Assembly: GCA_026195255.1 (NCBI GenBank)
Contig: JAPHSS010000017.1
Coordinates: 49,628-113,627, forward strand
DNA: 64,000 nt
Source of the DNA: Gammaproteobacteria bacterium
GTDB taxonomy: Bacteria; Pseudomonadota; Gammaproteobacteria; SZUA-229
Direction of reading: 5' to 3'
Every line of letters begins with the position of its first letter. Positions within the stretch are counted from its first letter, which is position 1. The notes under the pieces were generated by a model. The model was not told the origin of the DNA. It searched no databases and saw nothing but the letters and a program-made list of their open reading frames with translations. The position numbers were made by a program, and so were the translations under genes. Of this stretch, positions 10,398 through 20,587 are shown piece by piece.

Positions 10398-10781
10398 TTA
10401 TTCTCGGGTGTTTTTAATGTAGACTAATGCATCATTAATATTATTAAATATTTGCATATCTATACCTTTATTTTCATTCTTAACCCTGAAAATATTAGAC
10501 ATACCTTTAGCTATATCCTTAGTGGCAACAAAACATGTGCCTTGAAGTTTTTTATGTTTTGTAAGTTGCGCTAACTTATTAGAAATTTGCTCTGATTGAT
10601 AATAACCAAAATCAAAATTATCTGTTTCTGAAAAATCTACAAGCTCATAAAATGGTTTGTTTATTCTATTATCTTCAAGTACTGAATCAATATAAGAAAG
10701 TACTTCTTTAACAGTGACTGTGTTCGTAACTTTGGTATGTATATATCCATGATTTGAGTTGTATTCGTAACTTATGCTCAT
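10398..10781 (-). CDS. Hypothetical cytosolic protein, possibly STAS/SpoIIAA-like fold
   Basis: From ATG at 10781: MSISYEYNSNHGYIHTKVTNTVTVKEVLSYIDSVLED...; fold suggestion is an inference from pattern. Confidence 0.55.
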   Translation of the reverse strand: MSISYEYNSNHGYIHTKVTNTVTVKEVLSYIDSVLEDNRINKPFYELVDFSETDNFDFGYYQSEQISNKLAQLTKHKKLQGTCFVATKDIAKGMSNIFRVKNENKGIDMQIFNNINDALVYIKNTRE

Positions 10782-11136
10782 TTTATATACCTGACAGTGA
10801 TTTATAGAGAGTGCCTGATATTGGAAATAATGCTTAATATTAATAATAAGATGCCATATATAACTATAAATTGCCATATATAGTCATATACCTATATGGT
10901 ATTACCTATCATTTATTTAAATTTGTTTTTAACTAATTTAAACCTTTGATTTACAGGTATATTTTTCGGTGTTTGTTACTACATCGATCCCGACTCAAAG
11001 AGGGTTTAATTTCTGTATAAACTGTCTACCTAAGTTGATATCTATATTAGTTTTGTCTCACTAACGTCTATTATTAAAAAGACTAAGCGTACATGACTAT
11101 TTGATTAAATTACATTTACATGCCATATTCACACTT

Positions 11137-11451
11137 ATGAAATCACCGATTCTTACATTGCTCATCCTCTTCAGCTTGCTGGCTGTTAATATCGCCTCAG
11201 CAATGAATATGCATATAGAGGAATCAGGTGAGTCACATCTGGCACACATTCAGGGTGAAGCAGAGCTAGCAAGTAATAATAATGAAGCTGATTGCGATGA
11301 TCATTCGTGCCACTTGTCATTACATATGCTCGGCATCATCTCGAATATAGATTCAATTTTTCCTGTTACGGGGTTTATGGCTCTCATCAATTTCGATGAT
11401 TCAATTAAATATCAAGACCTGGATCCCCCTTCTGAACCTCCTCAAGCCTGA
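11137..11451 (+). CDS. Small secreted/membrane protein with Cys/His-rich segment, heading the metal efflux operon
   Basis: Signal-like N-terminus (MKSPILTLLILFSLLAVNIASAM) then HIEESGESHLAH...EADCDDHSCHLSLHMLG; 72 nt upstream of the outer-membrane factor gene. Confidence 0.6.
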   Translation: MKSPILTLLILFSLLAVNIASAMNMHIEESGESHLAHIQGEAELASNNNEADCDDHSCHLSLHMLGIISNIDSIFPVTGFMALINFDDSIKYQDLDPPSEPPQA

Positions 11452-11523
11452 TTTATAAAATTTTAAGCATGTTGTGAATTTAGTTCATAACCTGTATTTG
11501 GTTTTTTAAATCAGGAACAACAC

Positions 11524-12792
11524 ATGAATATTGTAAATCCCCGGTCGTTTGCTGTGTGGGGCCCTGTATTTGCCTTTACTATGATGGTGAATACGCTAGT
11601 AGTGGCCTCAGAGATTACCAGCAAGGCGCCAGCGTCATTAAGTAGTTTCATTCTGCGTTTTATTAACGATCATCCAGATTTAATCGTTGCAAAAGCGCAG
11701 CTTGGATCAGCTAAAGCTATATTGCGTGCCTCTGATCAGGCTGTATTTAACCCGCAGCTTGAGTTTGAATATGAGGAAACCGATGTAACCACAAAAAGCA
11801 TTGGTATTAGACAAACGATTGACTGGGGTGATCAACAAGGTAGTCGTAAAGCAGTCTCAAAAGCAGAGTTACATAAGGCAGAAGCAGATTATGCAATCGC
11901 CACTCAATCTCTAATTAGTGATCTACTAAAGCACCTCGCTGAAAAACAGACGAAAAGTAAATTATCTAATCTTAGTGACGAAACTTTGAAATTAATGAAG
12001 GAATTTAAGGATATTTCAGAGCGCCGTTATCTAGCCGGTGATTTAAGTCAGGTCGAGTTGAATCTAGCACGACTGGCTTACAATCAGGCACTAATGGAGC
12101 AGGCCAATATGATGTCAGATATGTCTGCAGCGCGTGAAAAGTTGAGAGCCTTAACAGGTTCTATGCCAGACCATATACCCGCTTTACCCGAGTTATTTTT
12201 CGAACCAAAACTGAATCATAATCTTGAAGTTTTTATACAAAAACTGCCGGCTATTCGTAGTTTGCTAGCGGATACACAGGTTACTAAACAGCAGGTTTTA
12301 TTACGCAAAAGCGAGACCGCCTGGAACCCGACTATTGGTATTTCTGCCGGTTCAGAAGGTGATGAATCTCTAGTCGGTTTAAATCTTAGCATTCCGTTAA
12401 ATATTCGTAATAACTACAGTGCAGAAGTCGATGCTGCACAGCAAGTTTTTATTGCAAGTGAGCAACGTACGCATATGGCATACCGTGATACTCGCGCAAA
12501 TCTTATCGCGACAACTGAGCGCTACCGTAATTTATTAAATGCATGGAATAACTGGCGTGACTACAGTGGTGACAATGTTCAGCAACAATTGCGACTGATA
12601 AAAAAACTTTGGCGGGCAGGTGATCTTAGTGCGTCAGAGTATTTATTGCAGCTAAAGCAGGCGCTTGAAACGCAAGCGACAGGTGTTGAGTTGCGTAACC
12701 AGCTTTGGCTAGTTGCTTTCGACTGGATGAGTATGACCGACAGCATTGATGACTGGTTAGGCATCAATATCGAATTATTGGGAAACAGTTAA
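11524..12792 (+). CDS. czcC: Outer-membrane efflux protein, TolC/CzcC family
   Basis: 422 aa coiled-coil OEP pattern, upstream of adaptor and RND pump. Confidence 0.8.
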   Translation: MNIVNPRSFAVWGPVFAFTMMVNTLVVASEITSKAPASLSSFILRFINDHPDLIVAKAQLGSAKAILRASDQAVFNPQLEFEYEETDVTTKSIGIRQTIDWGDQQGSRKAVSKAELHKAEADYAIATQSLISDLLKHLAEKQTKSKLSNLSDETLKLMKEFKDISERRYLAGDLSQVELNLARLAYNQALMEQANMMSDMSAAREKLRALTGSMPDHIPALPELFFEPKLNHNLEVFIQKLPAIRSLLADTQVTKQQVLLRKSETAWNPTIGISAGSEGDESLVGLNLSIPLNIRNNYSAEVDAAQQVFIASEQRTHMAYRDTRANLIATTERYRNLLNAWNNWRDYSGDNVQQQLRLIKKLWRAGDLSASEYLLQLKQALETQATGVELRNQLWLVAFDWMSMTDSIDDWLGINIELLGNS

Positions 12793-12793
12793 C

Positions 12794-13900
12794 ATGAATA
12801 TAAATTTAATACTTATGCTGTTAGTGGGTAGCTTATTACTAAATTCTGCCATGGCGTTAGAAAATCATGACGAACATCAAGAAGGTGTCATAAAACTATC
12901 AAAAGAACAAATGCAGGCTGCAGGAATTAAAGTTAAATCTTTGCAGGCTGAAACGCTGCGTTCTGTAATTAACGCCCCTGGAGAAGTTAAATTAAATCGT
13001 TACAAAACCGTTTCTATAACACCTCGCATTACGGCACAGATTATTGGTTATCACGTAGTACTGGGGCAAGAGGTTAAAACAAATCAGCCTGTTTTAACAT
13101 TATCCAGCGTTGAAATGGCTGAAGCCCAGGGTGCACTGTTAGTAGCAGATAGTGAATGGAGACGAGTCAAAAAACTTGGTCGTAAAGTCGTTTCTCAGAG
13201 TCGTTATACGCAGGCAAAAGCAAATTGGGAACTGAAAAAAGCTAAAGTAAAAGCTTATGGCATGACAGAACAACAGCTTAATGATTTATTAACAAGTGAA
13301 GACTTTTCCCAGGCTGATGGTATCTTTGATTTAGTCGCTACTCAAAATGGAACGGTTCTAAAGGAAAATTATATCTTAGGGCAACAGGTGGAACCCGGTT
13401 ATGAACTTATGCGTATTACAGATGAATCTACCTTGTGGATAATCGCGAATGTTTCACCTGCGGATGCAAGAAAGGTTTCTATAGGTAATAACGCCAGTAT
13501 CAACTTTGATGGTCATAAACTATCAGCAAAAGTTATTCAGTTACATCATTCATTAGATGAAATTACAAGGACAACGGGTATACGGCTTGAAGCGAATAAC
13601 CCTCAGGAACTTTTGCATCCCGGATTATTTGTTAATACCAGCATTGAAACATCTACAGATTCACAGGTTTTAACTTTACCTGAGTCAGCAGTGCTGCGTA
13701 GCCCTGATGGAGATTGGCAAGTTCTGGTTCAACAGGATGAACCGGGTGAATTTAAACCTGTTGAAATTAAACTGATTCGTGTCACTGATGGTAAAGCCGT
13801 AATAGAAGGTCTTGCTATTGATACATCTGTTGTTATTGAAGGTGCTTTTTTTGTTCAGTCAGAGCTGGCAAAAAGTGGCTTTGATATACATAACCATTAA
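12794..13900 (+). CDS. czcB: RND efflux periplasmic adaptor (CzcB/CusB type)
   Basis: Signal peptide, HlyD-type lipoyl/barrel signature, immediately upstream of pump. Confidence 0.85.
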   Translation: MNINLILMLLVGSLLLNSAMALENHDEHQEGVIKLSKEQMQAAGIKVKSLQAETLRSVINAPGEVKLNRYKTVSITPRITAQIIGYHVVLGQEVKTNQPVLTLSSVEMAEAQGALLVADSEWRRVKKLGRKVVSQSRYTQAKANWELKKAKVKAYGMTEQQLNDLLTSEDFSQADGIFDLVATQNGTVLKENYILGQQVEPGYELMRITDESTLWIIANVSPADARKVSIGNNASINFDGHKLSAKVIQLHHSLDEITRTTGIRLEANNPQELLHPGLFVNTSIETSTDSQVLTLPESAVLRSPDGDWQVLVQQDEPGEFKPVEIKLIRVTDGKAVIEGLAIDTSVVIEGAFFVQSELAKSGFDIHNH

Positions 13901-13911
13901 AGGCATGTGAC

Positions 13912-16900
13912 ATGTTAAATAAATTGATTGAGGTATCTGTCGCTAGTCGTCTTTTAGTGGTGATTGCTTTGCTCACTATACTCTTGGGTGCCGGTTTGAT
14001 AATTCCCAAACTTAATCTTGATGCGTTTCCTGATGTATCAAATATTCAGGTAACTATTAATACAGTTGCTGAAGGTTTAGCTTCTGAAGAAGTAGAACAA
14101 CTGATTACATACCCGGTAGAAGCCGTAATGTACAGCCTTCCCGATGTCAAAGAAGTACGCTCTATTTCTAAAACGGGTTTGTCAATGGTGACGGTGGTTT
14201 TCAGGGAAGGCACCGATATTTATTTTGCGCGCCAATTAGTTTTTGAACGTTTACAAGCGGCAAAAGAACAGGTACCCGATGGTATAGGTATACCTGAGAT
14301 TGGCCCTAATACGTCGGGTTTGAGTATGGTGTTTCAGTACATTCTTCGTGCAGATGATGCGCAGAAATATGACACCATGGCATTGCGCAGTTTAAATGAC
14401 TGGGTTGTGAAACTGTTGCTCATGCCAGTAGAAGGGGTAACTGAAATTCTTTCTTTTGGTGGTGAGGTGCGCCAATACCAGGTGCAGGTCGATTTAAAAA
14501 AGTTACTGGCTTATAACATTAATATCTCTGATATAGCAGGTGTAATTGAAGACAGTAATCGTAATGCCGGCGGCTGGTATATGGACCGGGGTCAGGAGCA
14601 ACTGGTGATTCGTGGTGTCGGTTGGTTACGTTCAGGCAAGGACGGCTTAAGAGATATTGGGAATATTCCCTTGAAGGAAGAAAATGGAACTGTGGTTCAT
14701 GTCAGGGATGTGGCCAGGGTAGAATTTGGTTCAGAAATACGCCAGGGTGCGGTTAGTTTATCGCGACGTGATGAACAAGGTAATGCGTTATCACTTGGTG
14801 AAGTAATGACGGGCGTTGTATTAAAACGCATGGGTGCCAATACCAAAGAAACCATTGATAGCATAAAAGCTCGTTTACCGATAATTCAACGGGCATTACC
14901 AGAAGGTGTGACGCTTGATACGGTTTATGATCAGGCTAATCTGGTGGAAAAAGCGGTTAACACCGTGAGTAAAGCATTGGTTGAAGCCTTTATACTTATC
15001 GTTATTGTGCTTATGTTATTCCTGTTAAATATTCGCGCCACACTACTCGTTTTACTATCGGTGCCTTTGTCTATAGGGCTTGCATTAATGGCCATGGCAT
15101 ATTGGGGAGTATCTGCCAATCTAATGTCACTAGGTGGGCTTGCAATTGCAATAGGTATGATGGTGGATGGTTCTGTAGTGATGATGGAGCATATCTTTAG
15201 TCGTCTTGGTCATGCAGACAAAGCAGCAGAACCGTATAATAAAACTAATGATGCAAATCATAATAAAAGTGAAATGACTTTACGCATAATAGAAGCAGCA
15301 AAAGAAGTCGGTCGGCCTGTTTTTTTTGCGGTGATGATTATTACGATTGTGTTTGCGCCATTGTTTTCACTAGAAGGTGTCGAAGGTAAGTTATTCAAAC
15401 CTATGGCGATATCTATCGTGCTGGCAATGTTGGCATCGTTACTTATCGCGCTGATTGTTGTACCCGCAATAGCTTCATATCTGTTTACAAAAAGAATTGA
15501 AGAAAAAAATAATCCGATTTTTTCACCGATTGAAAAACAATATCAAAAACGTCTTATGCAGGCACTTGCTTTTAAATCACGTATTGTTGGCGCGGCCATT
15601 GGTTTATTTATTTTATCATTAGCTTTAGTGCCATTTCTGGGAACAGAGTTTGTGCCCGAGCTGGAAGAAGGCACCTTAAACGTCAGGGTCACACTTGCGC
15701 CATCATCCAGCCTGGATACATCACTCAAAGTTGCCAATGAAATGGAGCGTTTACTTATGACGTTCCCTGAAGTGGACTATGCAACGAGTCGGGTAGGGCG
15801 TGCTGAAATAGGCGGAGACCCTGAACCGGTTTCAAATATAGAAATTTATGTAGGAACAAAACCTGTCGATGAATGGACAAGTGCCAGTAACCGACAGGAG
15901 CTACAGGTATTAATGGAAGAAAAAATGTCGGTGTTTCCCGGATTACTGTTTTCTTTTTCCCAGCCCATTGCGACTCGTGTAGATGAGTTGTTATCGGGTA
16001 TTAAGGCACAACTTGCCATTAAATTGTTTGGGCCAGATCTCAGCGTATTAGCAGAGAAAGGTGGCGAAATAGAAAAACTGGTGAAATCAATTGATGGAAC
16101 AGTTGGTGTCGCCATGGAGCAAATAACCGGAGAAGCACAGTTAGTGATCAGACCTGATCGCGATAAACTGGCCAGATATGATATTCCAATGAATCAGGTA
16201 ATGAGCCTGGTGAGTGATGCTATTGGCGGGCAAGCAGCCGGGCAGGTGATTAATGGTAATGAGCGTTATGATATTTATGTGAGATTAGACTCACAATATC
16301 GTAATAATATTGAAGCCATAAATAAATTAATTATACAGTCCACTGGAGGGGCATGGATCACACTTGGTGATGTTGCAAAAGTCGCTATTGAATCAGGGCC
16401 ACCACAAATTCGCCGAGATAATGTACAACGACGAGTGGTAATTCAAACGAATGTGGATGGTCGTGATATGGGCGGGCTGGTTGCAGAGATTAATAATCGT
16501 ATAGAAAACGATATTGATTTGCCAGCGGGTTACTCCGTTGAATATGGTGGCCAATTTGAAAATCAACAGCGAGCCCAGAAACGCCTGATGATTGTTGTGC
16601 CATTGTCACTTGGTTTAATTTTTCTGATGTTGTATTTTGCTTTCAGCTCAGTGGGTCAGGCATTGTTAATAATGCTGAATGTTCCATTAGCATTAATTGG
16701 TGGCATCGCTGCCTTATATGTTTCCGGCCAGTATTTATCAGTGCCAGGCTCAATTGGTTTTATCGCACTATTTGGTGTTGCCGTGTTAAATGGTGTAGTG
16801 ATGGTAAATGCCATTAATCAACGTTACGAAGCAGGCCTTGATCTCGAGCGCTCTATCTTTGAAGGCGCATTATCTCGCTTACGCCCTGTGCTCATGACCG

Positions 16901-17073
16901 CATCCATAGCCGCTCTAGGTCTTATACCCATGTTATTAGCAACCGGCGTTGGCTCTGAGATTCAACGGCCATTAGCAACAGTAGTAGTAGGCGGACTGGT
17001 AACCGCAACGGCACTTACATTATTTGTATTACCCGTTTTGTACGCCAGGTTTTCTAAAAACAAATATAAATAA
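13912..17073 (+). CDS. czcA: Heavy-metal-efflux RND transporter (CzcA/CusA family)
   Basis: 1053 aa; NKLIEVSVASRLLVVIALL, LNLDAFPDVSNIQVTINT, GLAIAIGMMVDGSVVMMEH, ALFGVAVLNGVVMV. Confidence 0.93.
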   Translation: MLNKLIEVSVASRLLVVIALLTILLGAGLIIPKLNLDAFPDVSNIQVTINTVAEGLASEEVEQLITYPVEAVMYSLPDVKEVRSISKTGLSMVTVVFREGTDIYFARQLVFERLQAAKEQVPDGIGIPEIGPNTSGLSMVFQYILRADDAQKYDTMALRSLNDWVVKLLLMPVEGVTEILSFGGEVRQYQVQVDLKKLLAYNINISDIAGVIEDSNRNAGGWYMDRGQEQLVIRGVGWLRSGKDGLRDIGNIPLKEENGTVVHVRDVARVEFGSEIRQGAVSLSRRDEQGNALSLGEVMTGVVLKRMGANTKETIDSIKARLPIIQRALPEGVTLDTVYDQANLVEKAVNTVSKALVEAFILIVIVLMLFLLNIRATLLVLLSVPLSIGLALMAMAYWGVSANLMSLGGLAIAIGMMVDGSVVMMEHIFSRLGHADKAAEPYNKTNDANHNKSEMTLRIIEAAKEVGRPVFFAVMIITIVFAPLFSLEGVEGKLFKPMAISIVLAMLASLLIALIVVPAIASYLFTKRIEEKNNPIFSPIEKQYQKRLMQALAFKSRIVGAAIGLFILSLALVPFLGTEFVPELEEGTLNVRVTLAPSSSLDTSLKVANEMERLLMTFPEVDYATSRVGRAEIGGDPEPVSNIEIYVGTKPVDEWTSASNRQELQVLMEEKMSVFPGLLFSFSQPIATRVDELLSGIKAQLAIKLFGPDLSVLAEKGGEIEKLVKSIDGTVGVAMEQITGEAQLVIRPDRDKLARYDIPMNQVMSLVSDAIGGQAAGQVINGNERYDIYVRLDSQYRNNIEAINKLIIQSTGGAWITLGDVAKVAIESGPPQIRRDNVQRRVVIQTNVDGRDMGGLVAEINNRIENDIDLPAGYSVEYGGQFENQQRAQKRLMIVVPLSLGLIFLMLYFAFSSVGQALLIMLNVPLALIGGIAALYVSGQYLSVPGSIGFIALFGVAVLNGVVMVNAINQRYEAGLDLERSIFEGALSRLRPVLMTASIAALGLIPMLLATGVGSEIQRPLATVVVGGLVTATALTLFVLPVLYARFSKNKYK

Positions 17074-17356
17074 TGACTTAGTTGTATAGGGGGTTAAAGT
17101 GATAGTGAGAAAAGTAGGCTGATATAAGAACTCAGGATTGTTTCTAGCAGTGTCCTTTAAATTGCCAGGTTACTCATATGATTGAACCAAAGAGTTTATG
17201 CACCAGTTATATTTAAATAGTAAAAAGACAATTACTCATTAAAAAACATCATCATCTCTGAAGGATATATTGTAAGAAATGAGGTAAAAATATTTTCTGT
17301 GATAATTTTTCTGAAGATATGAAAATTTTGGTTTTGCTTTTCTCCACTGCTAGCGA

Positions 17357-17830
17357 TTATTTATGATAATTTTTAGTCATCTTAACAATAGTTACTTGTT
17401 CACCGTTAATGCCTTCAAATTTTTCTGAAATTTCTTCAGAGTCTATAGTAAATCCCATATGTAAAAAAGCATGCGTATTCCCTGTTTCTTTAATGGTGCT
17501 TAGTGTTAATTGAGTTCTAATATCTTTTTTAGCACATAGTGTAATATGATCAATTATTGCTTTAGCAACTCCCTGTCTGCGATGCATGGGTGATACTGCT
17601 AACCCACGAATTAAAATGCTATTATCATAAATAACATATTCAGCTATACCAACTACGTTTTCATTAACTACTGCAACAATATAAATTGTTTTTTCATTGT
17701 TATTTTCATTTTTGTTTTTTACGAAAGGTTTTACTGGACGATAGACGGTTCGTAGTTCATCAGTTGTAACCGCAGTTATGAATTTAACATCCTCGGCATC
17801 GGAATCAATTTGTTGTCTTATTTCAATCAT
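17357..17830 (-). CDS. GNAT-family N-acetyltransferase
   Basis: ILIRGLAVSPMHRRQGVAKAIIDHI motif A and FLHMGFTIDSEEI. Confidence 0.85.
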   Translation of the reverse strand: MIEIRQQIDSDAEDVKFITAVTTDELRTVYRPVKPFVKNKNENNNEKTIYIVAVVNENVVGIAEYVIYDNSILIRGLAVSPMHRRQGVAKAIIDHITLCAKKDIRTQLTLSTIKETGNTHAFLHMGFTIDSEEISEKFEGINGEQVTIVKMTKNYHK

Positions 17831-17877
17831 ATTTTACTGGGCGTATCATTGAACTACATAATATTTATAGTATCAAA

Positions 17878-18015
17878 AATAAGATGACATATATAACTAT
17901 AAATCAAAAAATTAAAGGAAAATAATTAAAGGGGTAATTAGAATTAAAAATTAAAGGGGTCGGAATTAAAGGGGTCGGTGACAGCTGAGAATGGTTAACA
18001 TTTGTCGTCGACCCA
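17878..18015. repeat. REP-like block with repeated AATTAAAGGGGTCGG units and inverted GGGTCGGTGACA/TGTCGTCGACCC
   Basis: Four AATTAAAGG-type units between 17908 and 17977, then a partly complementary TGTCGTCGACCCA at 18003-18015. Confidence 0.7.
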
Positions 18016-18191
18016 TTGTTATATTTTTAATTTTTCTGTATTGTGAAATATCATGAGATGGTTGTTCCTATATCATTTTATTAAATGGGTTATATCTTTG
18101 TGTTTTGGTAATGCCATGTCTTATCCTTTTTACACTTAACAGTTTAATTATTGAGATGACGTGTCTCGTTGTACATTTTTATATGAAAGCT

Positions 18192-18410
18192 TTATTCATG
18201 CGACCATTGTACTTGAAACTCAATTTCTTCACCTGAGTCATCACGCTCATGTTCGATATTGTATTTAGCTCTTACCGGGACATAAATTCTTTCATTGGCG
18301 ATTTGGATTTCAAATTTTTCACCGTTTTCTAAAGCGTCTGCTAGACGACGAAGTTTGGCTACAAATTCTGAGGTTGAATAATCTTTTTCGATATCACGTT
18401 CTTTTTTCAC
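18192..18410 (-). CDS. amphi-Trp domain-containing protein
   Basis: VKKERDIEKDYSTSEFVAKLRRLADALENGEKFEIQIANERIYVPVRAKYNIEHE...EIEFQVQWSHE; GTG start at 18410 preceded by AAGGAG. Confidence 0.8.
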   Translation of the reverse strand: MKKERDIEKDYSTSEFVAKLRRLADALENGEKFEIQIANERIYVPVRAKYNIEHERDDSGEEIEFQVQWSHE

Positions 18411-18514
18411 GCTATCTCCTTTTATATAAAAGATGGTTGGGGTATTGTCGCATAACGTTAAAGCTGTTTGGTACAAACGAAGCGCAGAGTAGTTTGTGTA
18501 CGATCAGCAACGTG

Positions 18515-19198
18515 TTAGTCAGCTGTTTCTCCAATGAAAATTATAGAAGCTGGTTTGAGAGTCTTTGGGTGGATCGGCTCACGTACTTCACATAATTTAA
18601 AGCCGTTATCAACGAACAACTTTATCCAGCTTTCCAGGGTTCTAAAAAACCACGGTGCCGGGTGAGAAAATTCGCTACTGAATCCGGCCCATGAACCTTC
18701 GCGCCAGCCATCGCGGTATGGCAAATCGCCGCACGTCATCACAGGGTGAAGGGTTTGTACTACAAATGTGCCATGTGGATTTAACAGGGATGGCACAGCT
18801 TCAAATATTCCCTCAACCGATTCTTTTCCGAGTAACGCGAAGTTACAGGCAACAGCATCGACCGAGACTTTTAGTTTGCCAGCAGCAACCTCCTCGTAAG
18901 ACAGCAAGCGAAAATCTCCGCCACCGGCGCGCCGGGCTTCTTTTATAAGTTTTTGTACAACATCGGTACCTGTAACATCTATATTTCTTGTCGCAAGTTC
19001 ACGAACAAGCCAGCCTTCACCACAGCCAATATCAAGGACGGAACGTGGCAGGCGGTTGAGAATGGTCTCGATGATGGCTTGATCCGTAATCTGTTTGCGA
19101 CTTTCAATCTGTCCCTCACGTACTGCAGTAGTCCATGGCAGGGCATTTATGCCCCATGACTCTACAATCTTTGCATCGCTGTATAGTTTAGTATGCAT
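18515..19198 (-). CDS. Class I SAM-dependent methyltransferase
   Basis: VLDIGCGEGWLVRELATRNIDVTGTD motif I and downstream motifs. Confidence 0.88.
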   Translation of the reverse strand: MHTKLYSDAKIVESWGINALPWTTAVREGQIESRKQITDQAIIETILNRLPRSVLDIGCGEGWLVRELATRNIDVTGTDVVQKLIKEARRAGGGDFRLLSYEEVAAGKLKVSVDAVACNFALLGKESVEGIFEAVPSLLNPHGTFVVQTLHPVMTCGDLPYRDGWREGSWAGFSSEFSHPAPWFFRTLESWIKLFVDNGFKLCEVREPIHPKTLKPASIIFIGETAD

Positions 19199-19282
19199 CT
19201 GGTTCCGGCTGGCTAAGCGGCCACTTTAGACAGAACAGAGTGAAACGGCGCGACGCATAAAAAGGTCGAAGTTATACCCATG

Positions 19283-20029
19283 TCAGGTTCGCTCTCTATT
19301 GTTGTAAGAAGTCAGTAGTAAATATACACCGAAGGCTACAATAACATGCTTTATTGAGTGTCCACTGATAAAGAATAAAACATTGTATGTTTCAGTATCA
19401 AAATGTTCTACTAGTTTAGCTATTACATATATTAACAACAAAAACCAGTAAGCATATGTATTTGTGAATGTGGATTTAAAGAATAGTAGTATCAATGGTA
19501 TTACTAAGACGGGTAAGAATTGCACTAACATATATAGTCTTAAATCGTCTACGCTGTGCCAGTAAAAGACAGATAAAATACCTGTTGAAATTAACGGCCA
19601 TAATAATGTCTTGCCAATTTTGGGAGAGATGAATTCGCTAATGACAATAGTGAGTAGTGACATGAAAGCAATAGACATTGGCAGGCGATCCCAGACTAAA
19701 GAGGCATTGTCTGGTCTAATGTGATAATAAGATGAACCAATAGCAACTATTGAAACAGCTAGAAAAAATAGTATATATACTATTTTTAGACTAGTTATTA
19801 TTTTAATTTTAGTGGAATAGATGATGTTATATAGGCCAATAACACCAACTAATAAAAATGGAATATTTGAAATAACATTCCAGAAATTTTGTATACCAAA
19901 ATAGGTTCTTTGGTCTGTAAAATTATGGTATTCAATATTTTGCTTGATAGGGTCAAGTAATAAGACTATTAATATCGAAATGATTGTAGTGCTAATTACT
20001 GCAATAGAGCCTGTTTTTTTATTATCCAT
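19283..20029 (-). CDS. Ceramidase/CREST-like multi-pass membrane protein
   Basis: Multiple TM segments; NVISNIPFLLVG, GSSYYHIRPDNASLVWDRLPM, FISGHSIKHVIVAFGVY. Confidence 0.7.
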   Translation of the reverse strand: MDNKKTGSIAVISTTIISILIVLLLDPIKQNIEYHNFTDQRTYFGIQNFWNVISNIPFLLVGVIGLYNIIYSTKIKIITSLKIVYILFFLAVSIVAIGSSYYHIRPDNASLVWDRLPMSIAFMSLLTIVISEFISPKIGKTLLWPLISTGILSVFYWHSVDDLRLYMLVQFLPVLVIPLILLFFKSTFTNTYAYWFLLLIYVIAKLVEHFDTETYNVLFFISGHSIKHVIVAFGVYLLLTSYNNRERT

Positions 20030-20203
20030 AATTAACGGTATACCTTTGTCTTTTAAAGCCTGACTTTCGAGTTAAGTGACTGTAGCGAAGAGGAGATCAC
20101 GCTTGAACAATTTCTTAGGCATTTTTATTTTCGCTATACTGGATAATTATGAGTGATTCACTCATTAGTTCGTAAAGTTTTAGATCACTATTGGTTTTAT
20201 TAA

Positions 20204-20270
20204 TTAATCAGGGTCGAGATCAATATACTTTAATAATATAAATAATTGTTCAATGTCCGGGTTTATTTAT
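20204..20270. repeat. Degenerate dispersed repeat, copy A
   Basis: TTAATCAGGGTCGAGATCAATATACTTTAATAATATAAATAATTGTTCAATGTCCGGGTTTA resembles 21560-21626. Confidence 0.7.
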
Positions 20271-20304
20271 AAATATATTTATGGACTGATTCTTGCCTTT
20301 TCTA

Positions 20305-20505
20305 CTAAACGGCTATGAATATCAAAAATACACCAATTAACAGGTAAATACAGGTAAAACAGTAGTATAAAAACGGACTATCTTTCCTGGTATAATAATT
20401 TGCTTGTAGACCTTTTGACCCAGCCATTATTTTGCCAGATATTAAACCCCAGATAGCCATACCTATTATTATGGAGCTAATGATTTTCAGAAGTAGAGGT
20501 GACAT
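20305..20505 (-). CDS. Small two-TM hypothetical membrane protein
   Basis: 66 aa ORF with two hydrophobic helices and strand consistent with neighbours. Confidence 0.5.
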   Translation of the reverse strand: MSPLLLKIISSIIIGMAIWGLISGKIMAGSKGLQANYYTRKDSPFLYYCFTCIYLLIGVFLIFIAV

Positions 20506-20587
20506 ATTTTAGTTTTGGAGTTAACGTCCTGAATCACGGGCCACAGGTCCCGTGCAGCAATGGCAATGTTCACGATGATAGCAACCA

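Noticed and set aside
18691-19159. Plus-strand ORFs opposite the methyltransferase
   Set aside because: The minus-strand frame carries SAM-methyltransferase motifs; the plus-strand ORFs have no recognisable features.
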